Shown here: piece by piece, positions 6,230 to 12,238 of the stretch
Position numbering within the stretch: the first letter of the stretch is position 1
Layout: each line of letters begins with the position of its first letter
Origin: JARIHC01 sp035692985
GTDB taxonomy: Bacteria; Patescibacteriota; Saccharimonadia; Saccharimonadales; UBA4665
DNA length: 12,709 bases
Assembly: GCA_035692985.1 (NCBI GenBank)
Contig: DASSHG010000004.1
Span: 1 to 12,709, forward strand
Direction: 5' to 3'
Notes under the pieces: model-generated
The model's input: only the letters and a program-made list of their open reading frames with translations
Told to the model about the DNA's origin: nothing
Databases searched by the model: none
Translations under genes and position numbers: made by a program

Positions 6230-9145
6230 TCATTGCCTGTCCTGGGTTTGGCTGAAACTGCCGTCGCGGCCGATAAAGATAGTGTCGTCTTTGCCGGCCT
6301 GCAGATCGGCAACGTGTTCTGTTTTTTTGGCTTTAGCCGCGGTTGGCGCAGGTGGCCCGGACGGCGCGGACTTATTTTTTGATTGGTTAAGCTCCTGTTT
6401 GAGTTCAGCAGCTATCTGGTCGACTTCATTTTGAGCTACCTCGTCGCTGGATATATTTTTTGTCGCCGGCGCGGCGGGGGCCGGAGCCTTAGCTGGAGCC
6501 AGCTGGGCGGCCGCGGGCGTGCTAGGGGCCGCCGCTACGCGGGTTTGACGCTTAGTTAACCAGTCATCCAAGAATGAACCGCCCGGCTTGGCGGCCGCAG
6601 CCGGAGCCGAGGCCGCAGCCGCGCCTGGCATCGTGCCGGCTGGCCGGGCATATGGCGAGGCCGCGCCCATGGACGCCATGGACGCTGGCGGCCGGGCAGC
6701 CGGCGCGCGGGTCGCCAAACGCTTACCAATCTCTTTATCGACGACGGCCCGCGGTTTGCCATACTTGGCCGCCGACAGCTGTTTCAAAGCATCCGACAGA
6801 CGCTGGTTGGGCGTTCCCAGGCTCGGCAAAGTAGCCATACTGAACGGCTGGGTCGGCACGCCGCCAATCAGCGTGCGCACAATCGTATTGTAGTTCGGCA
6901 CGCGCAGCAGGTCGTCCTGGTCAAAGATCGGCTGGAAGTAGCGAGTCAAAGCCTCAACATCATTCTGGCCAACGCGGAAAGCCACAATCGTACCCATATT
7001 GCCAAAGACCGCGTCGCGGATCTCCTCCGTCAGCTGAGTGGTGAACTGGTTAGCCACAATCAGGTTCAGGTGGTATTTGCGGGCCTCGGACATAATCGTC
7101 GCGAACGAGTCCGTCGAGAAGTTCTGGAACTCATCTACATACAGGCTAAAATCGACCCGCTGGTCTTCCGGTATGTTGGAACGGCTCATGGCCGCCGCCT
7201 GGAACTTCATAACAAAAATCATGCCCAGCAATTTGGAATTCAGGTCGCCGGTCCGTCCCTTGCTTAAATTGACGATAAGAATTTTTTTGTTGTCCATGAT
7301 GTCGCGCAAATCAAAAGCGCTCTTGGTCTGGCCGATAATGTTGCGCATCATTTCATTACTCAGAAAAGCGCCGAACTTTGAAGTGAACCAAGCCGTCACT
7401 TCACCGGCTTCGTTCGAGCGCTGCATGGATGGATATTGTTTGGTCCAGAAGTTGCGTACCGTCGGATCGGTAACGTGTTGTATTTTTTCCTTAAGGAATT
7501 GTGGATCTCTAAACAACAGTGGAATTTCGATGAAAGTACCACCGCTTGGATCCGCCATAACAGCGAGCGCGGCGTTGCGGAACATGTCTTCGTAACGCGG
7601 TCCCATTATGCCCTGATGCTGCGGGTCATATAATTTATACAACATATTTAAGACTTCCTGGATGATGAAATCTTTCTGGTCGGCGTCATGGAATTCGAAC
7701 AAATTAAGACCCATGGGGTATTCCATGTCTGCCGGCGAAAAGTAGATCACGTCCTCGGTCCGTTCCTTAGGCACCATGGCCAGTAGCTTCTCGGCCGTGT
7801 CGCCGTGCGGATCAACAAACGCGAAACCGCCGCCGCTCAGCATATCCTGCAGCGCCAGGTTCTCCAGGAAGGTCGATTTACCGACGCCCGTCTGTCCCAC
7901 CACGTACATATGCCGCTGGCGGTCACCCAAGCTCAGCCGGATCGGCTTCTTAGCGCCCCTGAAGACGTTATAGCCCAGCAGCAGCCCTTCCGCCGGCACG
8001 TTGCGCGGCCCATCCACTTGTTTGGAATCCTGGCGGGCCAGCTGCGAGGTCGGGATGTTACTTTGGTCCGGGAAGTGGAACAGCGTCGCCAGCTCCACGG
8101 AATTCAATATATTCCTGTTATGCTCCGGCGGCATAAAGCGCATGATATAAGAGGTCGCCAGCTCCTCCGTGTCCTTGGCCGGCGTGTATTTGAAACCGTT
8201 GCGCCCCGGCGCGTCATACAAAGAAAAACTAGCGATGATATTGGCCAGGATAGCCTGGGAGCGCTGGCTGACATTAGAAGAGACCACGACGCGGATGACT
8301 ACTTCGTAGCCGGGGTGGCGGGTTTTTTCATCAATCGCGTCCAGCGTAGACTGCTCCAGGTTGGAGAGATCCGGCTTTTTCGATTCGCCGCCGTCGCCGC
8401 CGCCCTCCGGCGGTTTAACAAAGGCCACCGCCAGATTTTTGGCCAGGTCGCCGCTGAACAAGCTTTTATCACCGCCTTTGCGCTTCTTACTGGCCAGCGA
8501 GGTGGCCGTTTTTTGCCACGACGGGTCGGCCGGGCGCATCAAAAACTGGATACCAACGCCATCCTCCTTACCCAAGGTAGACAAAGCGTTCAAAAGAGCC
8601 TGCATACTATCGCGTTTCAGGTCTTGGAAAGTGGCGATCGGATAGGCGAACGGCTCTTTGAGCGTCAATTCGCCGCCCAGTACACCACTGGATTTGCCAA
8701 CCGGATTAAAAATATTGTGCTCAGTCACCTCTTCCAGCTGGGCCGACGGATAAGCGCTGACCACCGCCTGCTTAACTACTTCTAGCATACTGATCGGCAC
8801 CGCCGCGTAGAAATACACGAAACCCTGGCTGCCGACAATCTCAAAGGCGAAATGCCGCTGGCCGTAAAAACCGCGCTTGAAATTCTTCTCGAACGTACTG
8901 GCGATAATGTTGTAAATTGTTTGTGCCTTACTGATTGTCTCTTCGGTGACATCGCGCTGGTCGCGGGCGCCAATCTCAATATCCTCGCTGGGCGGCGGCA
9001 GATGGATAAATAGCGGCACGAACTTCAGTCCGCGTTCATAATTTTTTTGTTCGCGGGCCGTAGCGCGCCACTGCAGGAAAACCAGCGGTCCGGCCACCGC
9101 GGCCACCAACAACAGGATAATTAAAAATATTAAAAGCGCCGCCAT
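6230..9145 (-). CDS. Membrane-anchored TraG/VirD4-like (type IV coupling protein) ATPase
   Basis: This 971-residue protein belongs to the HerA/FtsK-like P-loop ATPases related to type IV secretion coupling proteins. Residues 3-25 form one strong N-terminal membrane helix. A region of about 350 residues follows, resembling the N-terminal domain common in CPR members of the family. The ATPase core starts near 390, with Walker A GQTGVGKST (417-425), the DPHGD motif (445-449), and Walker B LYVDEFQNF with D671 and E672. An ANQFTTQL segment (698-705) fits the sensor region. From about 811 to 900 there is a long Ala/Pro-rich linker, then a charged tail ending in FIGRDGSFSQTQDRQ. It probably assembles as a hexamer at the inner face of the membrane and moves DNA or protein; the substrate is unknown. 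It begins 5 nt after the Pro/Ala-rich gene, without a clear ribosome site, implying one transcript. No relaxase or VirB4 is in the window, so conjugation cannot be inferred. Confidence 0.88.
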   Translation of the reverse strand: MAALLIFLIILLLVAAVAGPLVFLQWRATAREQKNYERGLKFVPLFIHLPPPSEDIEIGARDQRDVTEETISKAQTIYNIIASTFEKNFKRGFYGQRHFAFEIVGSQGFVYFYAAVPISMLEVVKQAVVSAYPSAQLEEVTEHNIFNPVGKSSGVLGGELTLKEPFAYPIATFQDLKRDSMQALLNALSTLGKEDGVGIQFLMRPADPSWQKTATSLASKKRKGGDKSLFSGDLAKNLAVAFVKPPEGGGDGGESKKPDLSNLEQSTLDAIDEKTRHPGYEVVIRVVVSSNVSQRSQAILANIIASFSLYDAPGRNGFKYTPAKDTEELATSYIMRFMPPEHNRNILNSVELATLFHFPDQSNIPTSQLARQDSKQVDGPRNVPAEGLLLGYNVFRGAKKPIRLSLGDRQRHMYVVGQTGVGKSTFLENLALQDMLSGGGFAFVDPHGDTAEKLLAMVPKERTEDVIYFSPADMEYPMGLNLFEFHDADQKDFIIQEVLNMLYKLYDPQHQGIMGPRYEDMFRNAALAVMADPSGGTFIEIPLLFRDPQFLKEKIQHVTDPTVRNFWTKQYPSMQRSNEAGEVTAWFTSKFGAFLSNEMMRNIIGQTKSAFDLRDIMDNKKILIVNLSKGRTGDLNSKLLGMIFVMKFQAAAMSRSNIPEDQRVDFSLYVDEFQNFSTDSFATIMSEARKYHLNLIVANQFTTQLTEEIRDAVFGNMGTIVAFRVGQNDVEALTRYFQPIFDQDDLLRVPNYNTIVRTLIGGVPTQPFSMATLPSLGTPNQRLSDALKQLSAAKYGKPRAVVDKEIGKRLATRAPAARPPASMASMGAASPYARPAGTMPGAAAASAPAAAAKPGGSFLDDWLTKRQTRVAAAPSTPAAAQLAPAKAPAPAAPATKNISSDEVAQNEVDQIAAELKQELNQSKNKSAPSGPPAPTAAKAKKTEHVADLQAGKDDTIFIGRDGSFSQTQDRQ

Positions 9146-9150
9146 ATCGT

Positions 9151-9564
9151 CTACTTTTCTACTTTGATAATCTTATTGTAGCGCTGCTTCATGTAGTCAG
9201 CCTTTACCACCGTTAATTCCTCACTCTCCCTGTACGGGTCATGGCGCGTTTGTTCAACGATCCGCTTGGCTTTACCGACCCACTCTTTTTCGACTTTATC
9301 ATCGTCTTCTAACACCGGGGAGAGGGGTGCAGGTGTTGTAGAAGCGGCACCAGTTTGGGCAGCGGCTTGGCTGGGTGCTGGTGCCACCGGAGCCGGCGTA
9401 GCGGCCGGTTGGGCAGCAGCCGGACTCGGTGCCATTTCAGGGGCCGCAGCCTGCCGTTCGGGGGTGCTAGACGCATTCTTGACAGTATCCGGTGCCTGCT
9501 CTGCCACCGGCGGCGGCAAGCTTATACCTGGTGTTCCCGGTGTTTCACTGGAAGACGGATTCAT
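9151..9564 (-). CDS. Small Pro/Ala-rich protein, partner of the coupling-protein-like ATPase
   Basis: The 137-residue protein has two parts. Residues 1-85 are a disordered Pro/Ala/Ser/Gln-rich stretch; residues 86-137 are charged and look well conserved (VEKEWVGKAKRIVEQTRHDP, then YRESEELTVVKADYMKQRYN). I recall similar short C-terminal segments in CPR genomes directly upstream of VirD4-like ATPases, but no function is known. There is no signal peptide or membrane helix. It overlaps nothing and ends 5 nt before the ATPase start, so the two are almost surely co-expressed and may interact. The start ATG (9562-9564) has no Shine-Dalgarno sequence, and a perfect -10 box sits 7 nt upstream, suggesting a leaderless message. 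A later start inside the low-complexity part cannot be excluded. Confidence 0.8.
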   Translation of the reverse strand: MNPSSSETPGTPGISLPPPVAEQAPDTVKNASSTPERQAAAPEMAPSPAAAQPAATPAPVAPAPSQAAAQTGAASTTPAPLSPVLEDDDKVEKEWVGKAKRIVEQTRHDPYRESEELTVVKADYMKQRYNKIIKVEK

Positions 9565-9571
9565 AACTATT

Positions 9572-9577
9572 ATTATA
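9572..9577 (-). promoter_or_regulatory. -10 box directly before the Pro/Ala-rich gene
   Basis: A perfect TATAAT lies on the minus strand with only 7 nt between it and the ATG at 9564, so transcription would begin at or next to the A of the start codon. No good -35 box is found at 16-18 nt. A 15-nt inverted repeat (9600-9614) sits upstream, where a regulator could bind. Confidence 0.5.
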
Positions 9578-9599
9578 GCTCAAAGCCGGTAATCTATGC

Positions 9600-9614
9600 C
9601 AGTTGCAGCAACTG
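9600..9614. repeat. Inverted repeat upstream of the Pro/Ala-rich gene
   Basis: CAGTTGCAGCAACTG is a perfect 15-nt palindrome around a central base. It lies between the small membrane protein gene and the TATAAT box, roughly at -35 to -50 relative to the predicted start. It could be an operator or a small RNA hairpin; no T-run follows, so it is not an intrinsic terminator. Confidence 0.35.
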
Positions 9615-9637
9615 CCGCCACACTGCAAACCGCCGTA

Positions 9638-10024
9638 CTAACTTGATACTGCGGGCGCAGCAGCCGGCGCAACCTTCCGGCCATAAGACATATAGAGATA
9701 GGCCAGGAATGCCAGCGGCAAAAGTACCAGTACATCACGCGGACTGAGCTCGCCAATTGACTGCAGGGCCACCAGGCCGCTAAATAGTCCGGCCATCAAT
9801 CTGATAAATCGTTTACGGTACCGGCCCGGCGACACGCCATACCAGGCCACCAGCCGCAGCGCGCCCAGTAATAAAACGTAAAAACTCGCCGCCAGCAGCA
9901 TAAAACCGATAAATAGCACTATCGAGGAGGCACTGTGCGGACTGGTGCCACTAAATACCACTAGATCAGCCGCGGCTAATGCCGCTAATGACCATTTCTT
10001 CCTGGAGTGCGAGGCTGATTTCAT
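9638..10024 (-). CDS. Small multi-pass membrane protein of unknown function
   Basis: I do not recognise the family. The 128-residue protein has a basic N-terminus (KSASHSRKKW) and three or four hydrophobic segments: possibly 12-26, clearly 34-60 (the span around FIGFMLLAASFYVLLLGALR), then about 76-92 and 97-114. Between them is the basic loop GRYRKRFIR, probably cytoplasmic. The C-terminal tail is Ala/Pro-rich, like the two genes downstream. The ATG has no Shine-Dalgarno sequence. The gene is first in the minus-strand group ahead of the Pro/Ala-rich protein and the ATPase, 73 nt from the former, so it may be a membrane partner of that ATPase. A long structured stretch precedes it and may control it as a 5' leader. 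Confidence 0.7.
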   Translation of the reverse strand: MKSASHSRKKWSLAALAAADLVVFSGTSPHSASSIVLFIGFMLLAASFYVLLLGALRLVAWYGVSPGRYRKRFIRLMAGLFSGLVALQSIGELSPRDVLVLLPLAFLAYLYMSYGRKVAPAAAPAVSS

Positions 10025-10062
10025 AGATAAGGTAAATATTCGGGTAATAAATTTTGGTGCCG

Positions 10063-10287
10063 GGGCGATAAATCCGCTCTAATAAAAATTACTATGTAGC
10101 GCTTATCGCCCATCGGCTTGACTGACCGCTCTAAATGGCTTTGGAGGCCACTATAGAGCGACGTACGGACTAACTCCGTTAGGGGTGTCATACGTCTGGC
10201 ACCCGATAAGTTCGTTCGTAAGTCGGCCCCTCACCGGCTTTGTTCCAAATTTTCCAAATTGTAGATCTTTTTGTTTTGGTGACTTAC
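10063..10287 (-). ncRNA. Putative structured RNA or switch-like 5' leader (unrecognised family)
   Basis: A promoter at 10294-10322 predicts a start near 10287, exactly the first base of a 7-bp helix GTAAGTC/GACTTAC (10281-10287 with 10218-10224). Further pairings read leftward are 10234-10240 with 10220-10226 (7 bp, competing with the first helix), 10200-10204 with 10183-10187, 10191-10196 with 10160-10165, 10178-10182 with 10170-10174, a 13-bp stem 10147-10160 with 10127-10139 (one bulge, 7-nt loop), and a 9-bp stem 10103-10111 with 10063-10071. The segment 10102-10108 can instead pair with 10204-10210. Such exclusive pairings are typical of riboswitch-like leaders, though chance pairing has not been tested. 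It lies 38 nt upstream of the small membrane protein gene. I compared it by eye with RNase P RNA, tmRNA, SRP RNA, T-box and several riboswitch motifs and saw no match. Confidence 0.5.
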
Positions 10288-10293
10288 ACGTCC

Positions 10294-10322
10294 AATCTAG
10301 CATAAGCGGCTTAAAAAGTCAA
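10294..10322 (-). promoter_or_regulatory. Promoter of the leftward structured RNA / small membrane protein operon
   Basis: On the minus strand there is a -35 box TTGACT (10317-10322), a 17-nt spacer and TAGATT (10294-10299), preceded by TGC, which makes an extended -10. The expected start is near 10287, the first base of the helix described for the structured RNA. Confidence 0.65.
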
Positions 10323-10346
10323 TCGTCTGAGTTACCAGCCGGGTAG

Positions 10347-10355
10347 TTATACACA
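10347..10355 (+). promoter_or_regulatory. DnaA box
   Basis: TTATACACA matches the DnaA box consensus TTATNCACA perfectly. It lies between the two divergent promoters, 25 bp from the leftward -35 and 29 bp from the rightward -35. A single box cannot define a replication origin but could allow DnaA to regulate both transcripts. Confidence 0.5.
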
Positions 10356-10384
10356 GGTTCTGAAAAAATTAAGCATAATTGTTA

Positions 10385-10413
10385 TTGACGTAGTTTTTTG
10401 TATTCTATAAGAT
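10385..10413 (+). promoter_or_regulatory. Promoter of the rightward leader RNA upstream of comM
   Basis: The -35 box TTGACG (10385-10390) is followed by a 17-nt T-rich spacer and TAAGAT (10408-10413); TATAAG at 10406-10411 is an alternative with 15 nt. The predicted start near 10420 is the first base of a 6-bp hairpin. Confidence 0.6.
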
Positions 10414-10419
10414 ACGTAT

Positions 10420-10600
10420 AGCACTTGAACAAATCTAGTGCTCAAAAACAAAAACGACTAAAACGGAACAACGATTTCTCGCAAGTCGTTGTTCCGCCAA
10501 AAGAGAGACACCAAAACCTTTAAAACCAAACGTTATAAACAAAAACCTTAAATAATTCTTAAAACACCTTGTCTTTCCCGGGGCAAGGTGTTTTACTTTT
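10420..10600 (+). ncRNA. Putative small RNA or attenuator leader ahead of comM
   Basis: The predicted transcript opens with the hairpin AGCACT/AGTGCT (10420-10425 with 10437-10442). An A-rich linker follows, then a 14-bp hairpin (10464-10477 with 10483-10496, loop CTCGC, one G-U pair), then an A/C-rich, G-poor linker of about 60 nt, then a strong terminator (10561-10600). With promoter, protected 5' end, central hairpin and terminator, it has the layout of a stand-alone small RNA. Because it ends 18 nt before the comM ribosome site, it could equally be an attenuation leader. I see no known RNA family and no good small open reading frame with a ribosome site. Confidence 0.5.
10561..10600 (+). 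terminator. Intrinsic terminator just upstream of comM
   Basis: AAAACACCTTG (10561-10571) pairs perfectly over 11 bp with CAAGGTGTTTT (10584-10594), and the stem is followed by a T-rich tail to 10600. Flanking A and T runs could let it work in both directions. The comM ribosome site begins only 18 nt later, leaving no room for a separate promoter after it. Confidence 0.8.
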
Positions 10601-10617
10601 GTCCAGTAAATAACCGC

Positions 10618-10622
10618 GGAGG
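10618..10622 (+). promoter_or_regulatory. comM ribosome binding site
   Basis: GGAGG lies 10 nt before the ATG at 10633. It selects that start over the in-frame ATG at 10588, which lies inside the terminator hairpin and has no ribosome site. Confidence 0.8.
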
Positions 10623-10632
10623 TTCGTTCTTT

Positions 10633-12153
10633 ATGGCTACGGGGGCGCAGGTGCAAAGTATTATCGCTGACGGGGCATCAGGTATCGTGATCGATATCGA
10701 GTGCCATCTGTCCAATAACCTGCCGAGTATCGTGATTGTCGGCTTCGCTAACCGTTCAGTCGGTGAAGCCAGGGAACGTATCAGGGGTGCTTTCGCGACT
10801 AGCCGTATAATGCTACCTCGCAAACGTATCACTGTTAATCTGGCCCCTGCCGACATTCCCAAGGCCGATAGCGGTTTCGACCTGGCTATAGCGATGTCGA
10901 TTCTGCTGGCCGATAGGCAATTGGATGCCAGCAGCCTCGCGCCAGCATGTGCTTTTATTGGCGAACTAGGATTGGATGGTTCGGTTCGGGCCGTCCGCGG
11001 CATTATCGGCAAACTGCTGGCCGGACGCGGGCACGGGCTACGCACGTTTTACATCCCCCGGTCCAACCTGCGGCAGGCCCGGTTGGTACCCCGCGTCCGG
11101 CTAGTGCCGGTCGGCAGTCTCCAAGAACTGTACTTGCACCTGGCCGGCGCCGCGGCAATCGAGCCTATTAATACCCGCCAAGGGCAATATGATCCAACCG
11201 TTGCTGCCCCTGTTAAATCCACTGTTTATATGAGTGAAATCGCCGGCCAGGAACAAGCCAAGCGCGCTTTGCTGATAGCCGCGGCTGGCGGCCATAATGT
11301 ATTTCTGAGCGGCCCGCCAGGCACCGGCAAAAGCATGCTGGCCAAAGCCCTGCCCTCGCTCTTGCCGCCGCTCAGCCGCGAAGAAGCCCTGGAAGTTACC
11401 CAGCTGCACAGCCTGGCCAGTCGGGATTATGATAAGGTCGCGGCCGACCGGCCCTTCCGTTCTCCGCATCATAGCGCCAGCCAGGCATCTATCATCGGCG
11501 GCGGCCAGCCACTGAGACCCGGCGAGATCAGCTTGGCTCACCGCGGGGTTTTGTTTCTCGATGAACTGCCGGAATTCAGCCACACTACATTAGAAGCCCT
11601 GCGCCAACCGCTGGAAGACCGCGCCATCAGTATTGCCCGCGCCCAGACTACGCTGGATTATCCGGCCAATTTCATCCTGGTGGCCACTGCCAACCCCTGC
11701 GCCTGCGGCTACTATGCCGGTGCCGGAACTTGCGCCTGCCTGCCGTACCAAGTCGGCCAATACCAGCGGCGCCTGTCCGGCCCGATCCTGGACCGCATTG
11801 ACCTATCCACCCCTGTTAATAACATTAAATACACTGGACTGCTCCGCCAGACGGCTGACGAACACAGCGACCGAGGGACTGCCCGGCAGGTCCGCCAAAC
11901 CCGCCAGCTCCAGGCCGAGCGCTACGGCCGCGGCGGCAAGCTCAACGCCGACATGACCAATGCCGATATTAAGCGCCGCGGCCACGTTACCAAACAGGCT
12001 GAAACGACCCTCAATACCGCCGCCCGCCAGATGAAACTATCCTCCCGGGCCTACATGCGCACCATTAAAGTGGCCCGCACCATCGCCGACCTGGACCACT
12101 CCGGGCCTGTCACCGCCGCCCACATCACCGAAGCCCTCACATATCGCACTTAA
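10633..12153 (+). CDS. comM: ComM / YifB family Mg-chelatase-like AAA+ ATPase
   Basis: ComM is a hexameric helicase that drives branch migration of heteroduplex DNA during natural transformation; in other bacteria the name YifB is used. The 506-residue protein starts with the typical N-terminal Lon-like domain (SIVIVGFANRSVGEARERIR). The AAA+ module follows, with Walker A GPPGTGKS (227-234), the RPFRSPHHSASQASIIGGG motif, Walker B LFLDE (307-311) and the DRIDL motif (387-391). The four-cysteine motif NPCACGY...CAC (C356, C358, C367, C369) is a presumed zinc site. The C-terminal lid domain (about 410-506) is complete, and the length is normal for the family. Its transcription probably depends on passing the terminator at 10561-10600. 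The infC promoter starts 7 nt after its stop codon. Confidence 0.95.
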   Translation: MATGAQVQSIIADGASGIVIDIECHLSNNLPSIVIVGFANRSVGEARERIRGAFATSRIMLPRKRITVNLAPADIPKADSGFDLAIAMSILLADRQLDASSLAPACAFIGELGLDGSVRAVRGIIGKLLAGRGHGLRTFYIPRSNLRQARLVPRVRLVPVGSLQELYLHLAGAAAIEPINTRQGQYDPTVAAPVKSTVYMSEIAGQEQAKRALLIAAAGGHNVFLSGPPGTGKSMLAKALPSLLPPLSREEALEVTQLHSLASRDYDKVAADRPFRSPHHSASQASIIGGGQPLRPGEISLAHRGVLFLDELPEFSHTTLEALRQPLEDRAISIARAQTTLDYPANFILVATANPCACGYYAGAGTCACLPYQVGQYQRRLSGPILDRIDLSTPVNNIKYTGLLRQTADEHSDRGTARQVRQTRQLQAERYGRGGKLNADMTNADIKRRGHVTKQAETTLNTAARQMKLSSRAYMRTIKVARTIADLDHSGPVTAAHITEALTYRT

Positions 12154-12159
12154 ATCTGT

Positions 12160-12188
12160 TTGACCCCTGGCCTGCCATCTGTTACAAT
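12160..12188 (+). promoter_or_regulatory. infC promoter
   Basis: TTGACC (12160-12165) with a 17-nt spacer to TACAAT (12183-12188) is a strong sigma-70-type promoter. Its -35 hexamer is identical to that of the rRNA promoter. The start near 12195 gives a 5' UTR of about 44 nt. Confidence 0.8.
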
Positions 12189-12224
12189 GCATCTACTTTG
12201 CAATCATCAAGGCAACCAACCACT

Positions 12225-12230
12225 AAGGAG
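12225..12230 (+). promoter_or_regulatory. infC ribosome binding site ahead of an AUC start
   Basis: AAGGAG is a strong Shine-Dalgarno sequence 8 nt before ATC (12239-12241). No in-frame ATG, GTG or TTG lies at a usable distance, so the site identifies ATC as the start codon. Confidence 0.85.
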
Positions 12231-12238
12231 ACGCCAGT

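Larger units (their letters stand above)
10025..10632. other. Divergent intergenic regulatory region (608 bp)
   Basis: No convincing protein-coding gene lies here. The region holds two back-to-back promoters (minus strand 10294-10322, plus strand 10385-10413), a DnaA box between them, a structured RNA region of about 225 nt read leftward, and a leader or small RNA of about 180 nt read rightward that ends in an intrinsic terminator. For such a compact genome this is a large non-coding space. Confidence 0.75.

Noticed and set aside
7805..8785. Long plus-strand open frame (326 codons)
   Set aside because: It lies wholly antisense to the coupling-protein-like ATPase, whose motifs are intact; long antisense frames are expected in GC-rich coding DNA.
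10588..10632. Upstream in-frame ATG that would lengthen ComM by 15 residues
   Set aside because: It lies inside the terminator hairpin, lacks a ribosome site, and the extra residues do not resemble ComM N-termini; the ATG at 10633 has GGAGG.
10025..10632. Replication origin
   Set aside because: Only one DnaA box was found, with no dnaA or dnaN next to it and no cluster of boxes; strand divergence alone is not enough.
10435..10656. Minus-strand open frame of 73 codons across the comM leader
   Set aside because: It starts inside comM, crosses the terminator and the 14-bp hairpin, and has no ribosome site or family resemblance.
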